From Eonycteris spelaea (lineage: Eukaryota; Chordata; Mammalia; Chiroptera; Pteropodidae): a DNA stretch of 64,000 bases. This document shows, piece by piece, positions 54,590 to 64,000 of this stretch. The notes under the pieces were generated by a model. The model saw only the letters and a program-made list of their open reading frames with translations, made no database searches and was not told where the DNA came from. The position numbers and the translations under genes are program-made. Positions within the stretch are counted from its first letter, which is position 1, and every line of letters starts with the position of its first letter. The stretch is from positions 124,001-188,000 of the forward strand of contig PUFA01000312.1 of assembly GCA_003508835.1 (NCBI GenBank). Direction: 5' to 3'.

Positions 54590-55330
54590 TTTTTTATTGT
54601 ATTTTTCTATCGCGATGTACTTCACATACCGTAAAATTCGCTCTGGAAGCATACAGCTTGCTGGTTTGGGCATGTTCGCAGGGATGTGCCACCATCTGGC
54701 TCCAGCTCACTGCCACTGCCCCACAGACCCTGTTCCCGGGCAGTCCCTCACTCCCCACCCTTCCTTCTCGAGGGCATGCTCAGCCCCTGTCAGCCACGAA
54801 CCGACCCTCTGTCCTTGTGGATTCGCCTGCTCAGGATGTGTCATGTCAATGGGGTGGCACCATACGAGGTCCTTGGTGTCTGACTTCTTTCACTCAGCAT
54901 CACGTCCTCAGGGGCCGCAGCCTCATACCTTTTTATGGCTGTACAGTGTTCCCTTGTCATCTGCTCATAGTCAACGGACCTGCGTGTTATTTCCGCTTTG
55001 GGGCTCTAAGGGATAATGCCACTGTGGACATTCACGGATGAACTTGCACGTGGCCGTGCATTTTGACTTGCATGTGGCCGTGCGTCTTCATTTCCTCTGT
55101 ATGTGTGCATGGGGGAGGGTCGGCTGGGTCCAACAGTAACTTCAGCTTAACTCACTGAGGAACAGCTGGCTGCCTTCTGCAGGGGCCACACTGTGTCACG
55201 TGCCCACCAGCGAGGCATGAGGACGCCAGTGTCTCTTTTTATTATAACCATCCTGGTGGGTGTGAGGCAGAATCTCATTATGGTTTTGATTTGCATTTCC
55301 CGATGGCTGAGGACACTGAGCATCTTCTCC
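54590..55330 (-). mobile_element. L1 3' UTR, antisense
   Basis: ACTTCACATACCGTAAAATTC, CTGTCAGCCACGAACC, GATTCGCCTGCTCAGGATGTG, TTTTTATGGCTGTACAGTG, GGTTTTGATTTGCATTTCCC near the right end. Confidence 0.88.
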
Positions 55331-55619
55331 CGGGGGTGTGCATTTTAAATTCAGATCTGTCTTTACACATGGGGACCGGGGCCACTGTTTTTGACTGCTT
55401 TGCCTTTCATTTGTTCCCCGAATACTCTCCTTCCCCGACTGTTTTTCTGGCCCTGGTTTCTTATTCTTGTGAAGACTGGGGACCACGTAGCCTTCCTATA
55501 CAGAGACCTCCCATCCCTCTTGCCTTAATGATTCGAGGGATGAAACCTGGGTTTCCTGGTGGTCCGTGGCTCATGCCCCTCCTGGGCTGCATAGTCGATG
55601 GTGTCAGGTTGTCCATGGA

Positions 55620-55720
55620 AGCCCAGCTCTGCTCGTGATTGGCTCTGTGACCAGGAGCCAGCGCCTTCACCTCTCTGAGCCTCAGTTCCTTCCCAGGACA
55701 GTTGTCAGGCCCATTTCATT
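55620..55720 (+). repeat. MIR SINE fragment
   Basis: GGCTCTGTGACCAGGAGCC and CTCTGAGCCTCAGTTCCTTCC. Confidence 0.6.
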
Positions 55721-55924
55721 CCGTCTTTCCTTGGGCTGTCTCCTTTGTTGGATGCTTTTTGAGGGTCTTTGCAATGCAGTTGAATGCTGTCTGGTGTGTG
55801 CCACGCCCTTTCCTGGGAGGAGGGCATGATGGGGACCAGATAGCATCCTCTGCCTTGGGGAGCTGATTGGCTGATGGGGTGACCCAGGATGGGGCTGCTG
55901 GCGCAAGTAGTAGTTTTAACCTGC

Positions 55925-56075
55925 CCCGACTGGGAGAAGTGACATTCTGGGAGAAGTGACATTCGAGCGAAGAGCTGAGGAAGGTGAAGGGTAAGCCTGG
56001 GGCCATCTGCTGAGGAACCTTCCTGGCAGAGACCAGCAAATGCAAAGGCCCCAAGGCAGGAAGACAGAGGCTCTT
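55925..56075 (+). repeat. Dispersed mammalian repeat with a 17-bp tandem duplication
   Basis: TGGGAGAAGTGACATTC occurs twice back to back (55931-55947 and 55948-55964), then CAAATGCAAAGGCCCCAAGGCAGG. Same family as 12550, 41490 and 61140. Confidence 0.55.
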
Positions 56076-56144
56076 GCCCCAGGTCATAGCCCGTAAGCGC
56101 CAGAGCTGCAATTTGAACCTGACAGTCTGGAGTCAGTTTTTTTT

Positions 56145-56960
56145 TTTTTTAAATCTATAATGAACTTTATTGAGTTATAATTCATGTACAACGTGATACA
56201 TCCATTTTAAGAGTACTGTTGAGTGCATTTTGACAAATGTGTGTAACCACCACCCCTGTCGAGGCACAAAACGTTTCCATCACCGAAAAAAGGGTCCCTC
56301 GTCCTACCTCCTGGCTCGGGCAATGTCATCTGCTTTCTATAAGTTTCAGTTGTCTTTTCCAGAGTTTGATATAAATAGAATTGCACAGCATGTATCTTTT
56401 TGTGTCTGCCACTCAGCACAATCATTTTGAGATTCACCTATGTTGCATGTATCATGGTTCGTTTCGTTCACTGCTGAGCTGTGGTCCACTGTGGATAGGT
56501 CACAACTCGCTTGTCCGTTCACCTGCAGGTGGACTTTTGGGGTTTTCCAGTGTGTCCATTCCAAAGGAAGCAACTGTGAGCATCCACGTACTGAGCTTTG
56601 TGTGGACACAAGCTGTCATTTCTCCTGGGGAAATACCTAGAAGAGGAGTGGCTGGGTCTGCCAAGGACATGTGTATTAGAAACTGTCAGACTGTGTTTCA
56701 AAGTGGCCGTAGCGTTTTCCACATGCCCAGCGCTGAGTGGGAGTTCCAGTTGCTCCACACCCTCACCACTACTTGCTGCCGTCGTCCTTCATTTTAGACC
56801 TTTGAATGAGTGTGTATCGGTCTCTCTTTCTGGTCCTGATTTTAATTTCCCTGATGACAAAAGGCGTTGAAGATCTCGTGTTGTAGGATTTCTTTACATA
56901 TTCTGGACCCACGTCCTGTATCTGATATATGTTCTGTGAACATTTCCTCTCAATCTGTGA
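56145..56960 (-). mobile_element. L1 3' UTR, antisense (~800 bp)
   Basis: TTTATTGAGTTATAATTCATG, CACCGAAAAAAGGGTCCC, TATAAGTTTCAGTTGTCTTTTCC, GTGGATAGGTCACAAC, CATATTCTGGACCCACG. Confidence 0.9.
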
Positions 56961-57214
56961 TTTGCTAGTTTGCAGTCAATTCTCATTATTTGCAGAAGGT
57001 ATGTTCTAGAAAGTTGGCAAAGGCACTATGCTGGGAACTTTTTAGAGATCTTGGCTTTCCGAAGTGGCGGGCCGAGACTGATGCCCCAGCCAGTGTGACG
57101 CTGAGGTGGTTCCCCGCTGACCCGCACCCCAGCTCAGACAGCCCTTAATGCCGCCTCTCCTCTGTAAGCACCTGATGCCCCTGCTCCCACTCGATCTTCC
57201 TCCCATGCATTTCT

Positions 57215-57680
57215 TAAAACGAGCTCTAATCCACGAGTTATAATTCACATACTGTACAATACACCCATCAGAGGTGTGTGATTCAGTAGTTCTTAACATA
57301 TTCACGGAGTTGTATGACATCGTCACAATCTATCTTAGAATATTTTCATCACCCCAAAAAGAAACCCATAGTTCTTAGTGATCACAGCCCAGTCCTCACC
57401 TCCAGCCCATCACTGACAGCCTCTAGTCCACAGTCTGCTCCGTGGATTGGCCCGTTCTGAGCATTTCACGTGAGTGGAACCGTACACAATGTGGTCTCAT
57501 GTGTCTGGTTTCTTTAAACTCAGCGTGACAGTCTCAGGGTTCGTCCATGTGGCAGCGTGGGTCGGAGCGTCATTACCTTTTACTGCTGAGTAGTGCTCTG
57601 TTGCACAGCTAGGGCACGCTTTGTTCACCCATTCTGGGGTGCCCCGTGCTCTGGAGCTCCAGCTGTACAGTGGCATGGAA
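57215..57680 (-). mobile_element. L1 3' UTR, antisense
   Basis: ATAATTCACATACTGTACAATAC, TTTTCATCACCCCAAAAAG, CATTTCACGTGAGTGGAACC, TGCTGAGTAGTGCTCTGTTGC. Confidence 0.9.
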
Positions 57681-57839
57681 GTCTTGTCCCCTTTGTTCTT
57701 TCCAGAAATAACCCTTGACTCGGGACACAGTGGCTGGGGACCAGTGATGATAGGGCCCGCCTCCCTACCAGCCGCTTCCTGCGATGGTCTGGTTTTCTCC
57801 ACACGTCAGCCCTGCAAGGGTTCAGGCGTGACCAGCCCT

Positions 57840-57920
57840 GTTCCCAGATGAAGAAACAGACTCTCAGATGGAAACCATTGGCTCAAGGTCTCGCGACAGC
57901 AAAAAGTCAGGGCTGCCGAC
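57840..57920 (-). repeat. MIR SINE remnant
   Basis: CAGATGAAGAAACAGACTCTC and GGCTCAAGGTCTCGCGAC fit a reverse MIR, short. Confidence 0.45.
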
Positions 57921-58490
57921 CCAGGTGTTGCTGGGAGGCTGGACATGGAGCCGGGTACTGTGTGAGCACTTAGGCCCCTTGTGGGGGACGTGCCGAAGGC
58001 AGCCGGGGAGCCCCCGTCCTGTCAGGCAGTCCAGTTTTTTCAAGAAAAGCCAGAAATCCAGATTCTTTTGAAAAAAGCATTTTTCCTGGATTCTAAAATT
58101 TGGCCTATGAAAGTAACTGTGTAAAACAACCCCAGTATATCTGGGGCTCCAGTTTGCTGCCCCTGATGGTTAAAGGCACGGATTTTAATGTGACTCCTTC
58201 CGCACCACAGGGCTCCGTCCAGGCTGTGGAGAGGCACCTGCTTCCTGGGATGTAGGACCTGGTCCCAGTGTCCTTGGGGCCACTCGTGGTGCTGTCGCCA
58301 AGTGCCCTGGTGCCAGACAGGCGGTGACAAATGAACGGGGACCAGACCCCGTCCCTCCAGGTGGCCCTGGACAGGCAGGCGGAGGAGAAGCTGTGTCCTT
58401 TGGCTTTGGGCATCAGCTGGGGAACATGAGGCGTAAATATCCGTGGTTTGGTTTCCTCACGGTGGTGGCAGCAGCTAATATTGGTGGCCT
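57921..58490. other. Unassigned intronic sequence
   Basis: No gene or named repeat recognised. Confidence 0.35.
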
Positions 58491-59009
58491 GATGAGTGAG
58501 GCGCGTGCACTCACTGACTCCTGAGTGGCTGATGAGTTAGGGGCGTGGACTCGCTGACTTCTGAGTGGCTGATGAGTTAGGGGCGTTGTCTCACTGACTC
58601 CTCAGTGGCTGATGAGTGAGGCACATGTACTCACTGACTCCTCAGTGGCTGATGAGTTAGGGGCGTGATCTCACTGACTCTGAGTGGCTGATGAGTGAGG
58701 CGCATGGACTCACTGACTCCTGAGTGGCTGATGAGTTAGGGGCGTGAACTCGTTGTCTTCTGAGTGGCTGATGAGTTAGGGGGTGGACTCACTGGCTCCT
58801 GAGTGGCTGATGAGTTAGGGCGTGGACTCGTTGACTTCTGAGTGGCTGATGAGTTAGGGGCGTGGTCTCACTGACTCCTGAGTGGCTGATGAGTGACGCG
58901 CGTGGACTCACTGACTCCTGAGTGGTTGATGAGTGACGCGCGTGGACTCACTGATTCCTGAGTGGCTGATGAGTGAGGGGCGTGGACTCACTAACTTTTG
59001 AGTGGCTGA
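58491..59009 (+). repeat. Minisatellite, 13 copies of a ~40-bp unit
   Basis: Units start GATGAG at 58491, 58531, 58571, 58611, 58651, 58690, 58730, 58770, 58809, 58848, 58888, 58928 and 58968, so the period is 39-40 bp. The common part is CTCACTGACTCCTGAGTGGC. Two variants alternate: GATGAGTGAGGCGC (A) and GATGAGTTAGGGGCG (B). The last copy decays at GTGGCTGAAGC. No open frame of note. Confidence 0.97.
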
Positions 59010-59164
59010 AGCAGGAAACATCTCAGCCGCTGCGAACCCGGGTCGGCTGTGAGGCATGCGCATGCGTGACCGGGCGGGACACCGCTGACCAGTGAGCTGG
59101 TTGCTCACAGCTGGGAGGGCACTGAGCTAGGGGCCAACTCAGGCAGCGTGGCCCAGAGCCGACC

Positions 59165-59960
59165 CGACTTTGTATTTTGAAATTTTTTCAAATTTCTAGA
59201 AAAGTGGCAAAAATAACATAGAAAACTCTTTATCCAGATGTACCAGCTTTTAGCATTTTTACCACGTTTCCTTTTTTCATTCTCCTTTTCTCTTTCTGTG
59301 GGTCAGTGGAGCAGAAAGGTTTCTGTGGGGGAGTCTCAGCTTCCTCGTCTGGAAAACGGGCCGGTTCCAATCACACCTGAACGTGGCTCTGTTTGCTCCT
59401 TCTAACCGTTTGCGAGCAGGAACCGAATGCTACTCGCTTTCTTGGCCTTTGACACTTCGGTGTGTATTTCCAAAGAACGAGGGTGATGTTATGTAACCGT
59501 GGGACAGTTACCAGATGCACCTCACATGGCACTGTCACCTGGTACGGTCCCTGTATCCCGATTTTGTCAGTCGTCCTAATAGGGTTCTTTGTAACTAGGT
59601 CCTTGTGCCCTCAGTATAAGACCTGATTTGGGATCACACGTTATGTTTACTTGTCGTGTCTCTTCCTTTAGTCGGCAGTGCCTTTTCTGTCTGTCTTCGT
59701 GCTTCGTGCCAGTGGCCGTTGAGAAGGGTCCAGGACAGTCATTGTGTAGAACGTCTGTCAGTTTGGGTCTGAACGCTGATTCCTCTTGGTGAGAGGCAGG
59801 TGTGCAGGTGACCCATCGCAGCTGGGATTTCCAGAACCCTCGCCCTTGACCTTGTGGAGGTTCCTCCTTGCAAAGGCGCACTCCGGTGGGCTGGTCACCT
59901 TCTTGTTCCCGTTCAGGGGCTGACGTGTCATTTGTGAAAATCTGTTGCACTTATAACATG
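59165..59960 (-). mobile_element. L1M 3' end, antisense, divergent
   Basis: TTCTAGAAAAGTGGCAAAAATAAC, CCAGATGTACCAGCTTTTAGC, GTTCTTTGTAACTAGGTCC, GGGATCACACGTTATGTTTAC. Possibly two merged fragments; the right edge is approximate. Confidence 0.55.
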
Positions 59961-60609
59961 TGCACGTATCATGAGTTTGATAAAAAGTGAAAGAAACACA
60001 CAGTCTCTTAACATGAAAAACATGATGTGGATCATTAGAGGGAACGAGAGGAGCGGAGGGGAGAGGAGACTGGGTTGTTCCGAGGTCCAGAAATGCCGCC
60101 AGCACACAGGGGACTGGAATTCCGTCGCCGCGGCCAGCGCAGCCTTAGTAGCGTTTGGCACCCATCCTCCCCATCGGTTTGCTTTTCCCCTCCCCTCTGG
60201 GCGAACGTTCCGTTTTGGACGGTCGACAAGACTGATGTGTTTTGAGAGCCAAGGGCGGTCAAGCTCAGTCCAGGGGCGTTTGGGGGACAGGCCAGGCGGG
60301 TACATTGTCAGTGGGGAATACCCGCTGAGGGCTTGTGCCCCCGCATCCAGGGTTTCTGTTCCACTGTGTGGACACCAGTGTCCTCCACTGTCCCAGGGCA
60401 GGGGGTTGGGGAGGACTCAGAGCCAGGGTCCTCAGGAGGAGCAGTACTGGGTCTACCCCCAGATCTCCAATCCCAAAGCCGGAGGGGTCAGCTGCCCCCC
60501 CACCCACCAGGCGGAAGTGCATTGCACCTAAAAGTCTTCCGCGGTGTTTGCCCCTGGGGTTTGGGAACAACAGCTACTTATGGGAATGGCACATGCTTCT
60601 CTAACACAC
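59961..60609. other. Unassigned intronic sequence
   Basis: Some CpGs at 60120-60260 but no island. A 186-codon frame at 59971-60531 (+) has no domain and is not called. Confidence 0.35.
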
Positions 60610-60790
60610 TCGTGACACCCAGGGGTCATGTACTTTGCACATGTTAATTCATGAATCCCCGTACCAGCCCTGTGGAGGTGTATGGCTTCTGTCAGAAGTG
60701 GAAACTGAGGCACAAGGAGACGTGACCTGCTCAGGGTCAGACGGGGGCCTGGTGTCAGCGCAGTCCTGAACCCAGGCTGCCCGGGTGTGT
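60610..60790 (-). repeat. MIR SINE
   Basis: CATGTACTTTGCACATGTTAATTC, GAAGTGGAAACTGAGGCACAAGG, TGCTCAGGGTCAGACGG, CCTGAACCCAGGCTGCCCGGG. Confidence 0.85.
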
Positions 60791-61139
60791 GTGGCCAGCA
60801 TCCTGGCCGCATCCGGAGAGTTCGTCTGGTTGTTTGACTGTGGCCTCCAGACGAAGTGTGTGGCTCTCTTGTGGAGCTGAAAACAGATGTCCCCTTCTCC
60901 TGACCCTTCCATCTCCAGAAACTTTGGGTCATGCATCTGCACACCTCTGAGTGTGCACGGTTGTGCAGTGTGCACAGTTACCCAGTACGTAGTGAATATT
61001 TCTCAAGCATCCGCTTCAGAGGCTGTAACCAAGATGGGCCAGTGAAGTATTCACTGTGTCGCATGACAGCAAGTGGGCAGAGGGGGACTGGGGTGCAGGA
61101 GGGTGGAGGTGACGTCTGGATGGAGACGGGAAGGAGGTG
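60791..61139. other. Unassigned intronic sequence
   Basis: Nothing recognised. Confidence 0.35.
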
Positions 61140-61400
61140 AGGGGCCGGGGCAGAGCATCCTGGGCAGCGGGAACGGCGGTGCAAAGGCCCTGAGGCAGGG
61201 CCACGTGACGGGAGCTGAGTGAGGACAGGGCAGAGAGTGGCGGCCGAGGGCAGAAGGCACGGTGGCCGATCTCGTGGGCCATGGGCCCCAGCGAGGACTC
61301 GGCTTTTTCCCTGAGAGCGACAGGAATCCAGCTGGGCTTCCGAGCAGAGCAGAACACAGACAGACTCAGTTTTCAACCAGATCCCTGGGAAGACGAGGCT
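61140..61400 (+). repeat. Dispersed mammalian repeat
   Basis: GGTGCAAAGGCCCTGAGGCAGGG, GTGAGGACAGGGCAGAGAG, TCGTGGGCCATGGGCCCC; same family as the copies at 12550, 41490 and 55925. Confidence 0.5.
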
Positions 61401-61784
61401 GGGCGGGGGTGGGGAGACGAGCGAGCGGGCTGCCGGAGAGGTTCGGACCCAGTCTGGTTTCGGGGAATGTTCCATTATTTTGAGTGAGTGAGTGAACAAA
61501 TGTCGATCCCAGTGAAACAGAAGGAGGCCGTCTGCTGAGCAGAGGCACCGAGGGAGGGCTGGAAGGCCTGTCCAGCCAGCCCCGCGTGCCTTCTGTCTCC
61601 CACAAGAAACAGGGTTCTTTGGGAGGACCCAGCACAGATCGGCTGCGAGCTGGGCTCCTGGGCGCACCGGTCCTGAGTGTGCTTGGGGGGCAGGGGTGTT
61701 GCCTCAGTGTCATTCAGGAAAATGGGGATAATCAGCTGCCTCGGGGTGGTCAGTGCTATGTGCTACTTTTCCTTTCCTTTTTTT
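61401..61784. other. Unassigned intronic sequence
   Basis: Short GAGTGAGTGAGTG run at 61480. No gene. Confidence 0.35.
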
Positions 61785-62490
61785 TTTTTAAATAATTGTG
61801 AAGTAGGAGATTCACATGACAAAGTATAAAGCCTCATACGTTCCATCTGGCAATGATAAAGTACCACTCTCTTCTATAGTCTTTTCTGAGCAGCTTTATC
61901 GAGATTTAATCCACATACCATCTAATCCACCCATTTAAAGTGTACAGTTTTCTGGTTTAGGACATGCGTAGAAATGTGTAACCGTCATCATAATCAATTT
62001 TAGAACATTTTCATCACCCCAAAAAGAAACCCTGTGCCTCTTAGCCATCACCCCGCCGCCTCCATCCATGCCAGCTTGGTGACCACTGATCCGCTTTCTG
62101 TCTCCAGATTTGCCTATTCTGGACATTTCCTATAAACAGAATTGTACAACATGTGGTCTTTTGTGCCTGGCCTCTTTCTCTCAGAGTGGCGTTTCGAGTG
62201 TCCACATCGTAGCGTGTGTCAGTGCTTCGTTCCTTTTCACAGCTGACTAATATTCCACTGGGTGATAGACCACATTTCGTTTCTGCACTCATCAGTTGAT
62301 GGGCATTTGGGTTGTTTGCACCTTCTGGCTACAGTGACTAGTGCTGCTGTGGACACAGGTGGACGCGCGTTCATGTGGACGTGCGTTTTCATTTCTCTTG
62401 GGAATAAGGGTCACTGTGTTGACCTTTCTGAGGAACTGCCGGGTTCTTCCCACACGGCCACCCCTCTCCACTCCAGCAGCAGTGTACACG
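61785..62490 (-). mobile_element. L1 3' UTR, antisense
   Basis: GTAGGAGATTCACATGAC, CATTTAAAGTGTACAGTTTTC, TTTTCATCACCCCAAAAAGAAACC, TTTGCCTATTCTGGACATTTCC, ACTAATATTCCACTGGGTG, GGGCATTTGGGTTGTTTGC. Confidence 0.93.
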
Positions 62491-62494
62491 TTGT

Positions 62495-62890
62495 AAGCGT
62501 CCAGCTGGTTGTATTTCGCACAGCGGACACACCCATGTCACCAGCTCCCAGGTTAACAAAAAACAGGAATATCACCATCGTCCTGAAGATGCCTCATGCC
62601 CCTCCCAGTCCCCCAACCCCCTGCATCCCCGCTCCCTCCGGGAACCACCACCCGGTCCAAGGCCGTAGGTTTGCGTTGCCTGGGTTTGCACTTGACACAT
62701 GGAATCCTATAGTGGCGTCCGGGTTTGCACACATCGTGTTTTGAGGTTCTTCCATGTTGTGTGTGTCCATATTTGGTTGGTTTTTTTTCATTGCTATGTA
62801 GTATTCCATCGTGTGGCTGTACCTTGATGTATTTATGCATTCTCTTGTCCAAGGGTGCTGTGAATGTTCCAGAACATGTCTCTTGGTCGA
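62495..62890 (-). mobile_element. Second L1 fragment, antisense
   Basis: GGTTTGCACTTGACACATGGAATC, CATCGTGTTTTGAGGTTCTTCC, GCTATGTAGTATTCCATCGTGTGG, TGTACCTTGATGTATTTATGC. Confidence 0.8.
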
Positions 62891-64000
62891 CATCTACCCC
62901 GTTCTTAATGGGGGGGAATTATGGGGGAGCGGCCCCAGGCCCGGTACGATGCTGGGTAGGTATTGAGGGATGTGCCCGCTACGTTGCGTGTTCTGGGCCC
63001 CTCCCAGGTTACCGCAGTCCCTGCCACTGGCTTTAGCTCTTCAGCTCTTGCTCTGTGGTCTTGAGAAATGTTCTCCTGCCCGGCGCCCGTGAGCCAGACA
63101 TCGTGTCATCGGTGCAGCGGAGGCAGCTGCCCAGTGGTCCTGTCCGCTATGCGGGGCACCCTCTGGGCTGGACAGGGCTCGCAGGGCGGTGCTGCCCTCC
63201 AGGGGGCATTCTGTGCTTCCACCCAGAGACGGTCGTCTTGGTTTGGGGTGGCTCCGGGCGTGAGTGGGCAGGGGCCGCAGCTGTGGACGACTAGAGTAAC
63301 TGCCTCCTGGGTCAATGTGCAGGGCAGGCCAGAGCAATAAGTCTGGTGGCGTCTGCCCATCTTTCCCGTTCCTGTCCCTCTGCCTCTCGCTCTCTGTCTG
63401 AACTGCTCCTTCCCGTACGGCATCTGCCCCATCAGTGTCCCCTTCTCTGACTACCTTCTGTATGGAGGCCCAGTTTCACCCCCGCCCCAATGACCTTTCC
63501 CCTCCTCTCCCACCTCCCATTGACGGTTTCCCTCTGGGTCCCTGGGCCTCAGTCCCATCAAGTGTCTGGTCCCCTGTTTTGAGCCCAGGCCCATGGGTCT
63601 CCCCTACCCCCACCACAGCCTCCCCCAGCCCTGGTCGGCCTGGGGTCAGGCACCTACACTGTTCACTGAGAACTGTCCCTCAGTCATTCCATCAGTGTTT
63701 ACACAAAGGGAACAGACCAGACCAGACCTGGGCTCACCCCCTCCTGACCGGACAGGCAGTAGATAAGATAAAACAGGTTTACAGCCTGAGATCTTAATCA
63801 GACCTTTGAGGAAAAGTAAAGCAGGAGGAGGCGGAGCTGCGGGGGGTGGGGTGGGGGCTGAGCTGCAGGCGGAGTCAGAGGTCTCAGGGCCCTGGTGCCA
63901 GTGGCAGCAGGAAGCGAAGGCAGGTGAGCCCTGTGCAAAGGTCCTGAGGCCCGCGTGCGCCTGGCATGAGCATGGGGTGGTCCAGGGCCTGGGCCGTGGT
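62891..64000. other. Unassigned sequence to the right edge
   Basis: No coding exon. Contains a G-rich run at about 63840-63860 (four or more G-tracts, quadruplex-prone) and, at 63930-63960, a piece of the GCAAAGG(C/T)CCTGAGG repeat family. Confidence 0.4.

Larger units (their letters stand above)
33458..64000 (+). other. BICRA: Putative BICRA intron 1 (continues past the window)
   Basis: From the donor at 33458 to the right edge I find no convincing coding exon. Repeats dominate and are listed separately. Every recognisable L1 segment in it is on the minus strand. Short internal non-coding exons cannot be excluded by eye. Confidence 0.45.

Noticed and set aside
58491..59009. Hammerhead-ribozyme-like CTGATGAG in every minisatellite unit
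   Set aside because: The second conserved core piece (CGAAA) and the required stem arrangement are absent from the units, so no hammerhead fold is possible.
1..64000. CRISPR arrays, operons, phage or defence systems
   Set aside because: The window is mammalian nuclear DNA: split genes, CpG islands and mammalian retroposons throughout. The only regular repeat arrays are a minisatellite and microsatellites.

Overview
This is a mammalian nuclear genomic window. It is mostly non-coding and carries ancient mammal-wide repeats (MIR, L2, L1M-type 3' ends, hAT/MER DNA transposon fossils, MLT1-type LTRs). I see no Alu, rodent B1/B2, carnivore CAN-SINE or ruminant BovB. One L1 3' end near 52.35-52.64 kb looks like young L1s of bats or odd-toed ungulates, so a non-ruminant, non-carnivore laurasiatherian is my best guess (inference, low to moderate confidence).

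Only one protein-coding gene is directly recognisable. On the minus strand, two coding exons (542-785 and 3921-4326, initiator ATG at 4227-4225) encode the N-terminus of ZNF541, a germ-cell chromatin factor with C2H2 fingers. The rest of the gene lies beyond position 1. Both exons have good splice sites and join in frame. A 5S rRNA pseudogene fragment lies at the left edge, inside a ZNF541 intron.

Three CpG islands follow. The one at 10.69-11.70 kb has NRF1-like and YY1-like sites and is a candidate ZNF541 5' end. A smaller one at 29.56-30.06 kb has two CCAAT boxes and several GC boxes. A large one at 32.34-34.76 kb has a strong plus-strand splice donor at 33457/33458. In the human genome, as I recall it, BICRA (GLTSCR1, an ncBAF subunit) lies head-to-head with ZNF541, so the large island is probably the BICRA promoter and first exon. 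The 30.5 kb to its right would then be BICRA intron 1. That assignment rests on synteny plus the donor and CpG signal, because no BICRA coding exon is visible.

The interval from 4.3 to 32 kb is intergenic or upstream-intron sequence. It holds a 1.26 kb homopurine tract (15.79-17.05 kb) with a repeating ~290 bp superstructure, a degenerate AT-rich repeat (19.47-19.84 kb), an ERV1-type solo LTR, and an MLT1 LTR inserted into a MIR. The putative BICRA intron is full of L1 3' ends, all antisense to BICRA, plus a 13-copy 40-bp minisatellite at 58.49-59.01 kb.

The long open frames in the window (up to 494 codons) come from simple repeats and CpG islands and are not genes. I found no undescribed system of the operon or defence type. 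The most unusual structures are the polypurine array, the minisatellite, the AT-rich block inside the BICRA island, and a strong-Kozak open frame that runs in phase through the putative exon-1 donor.
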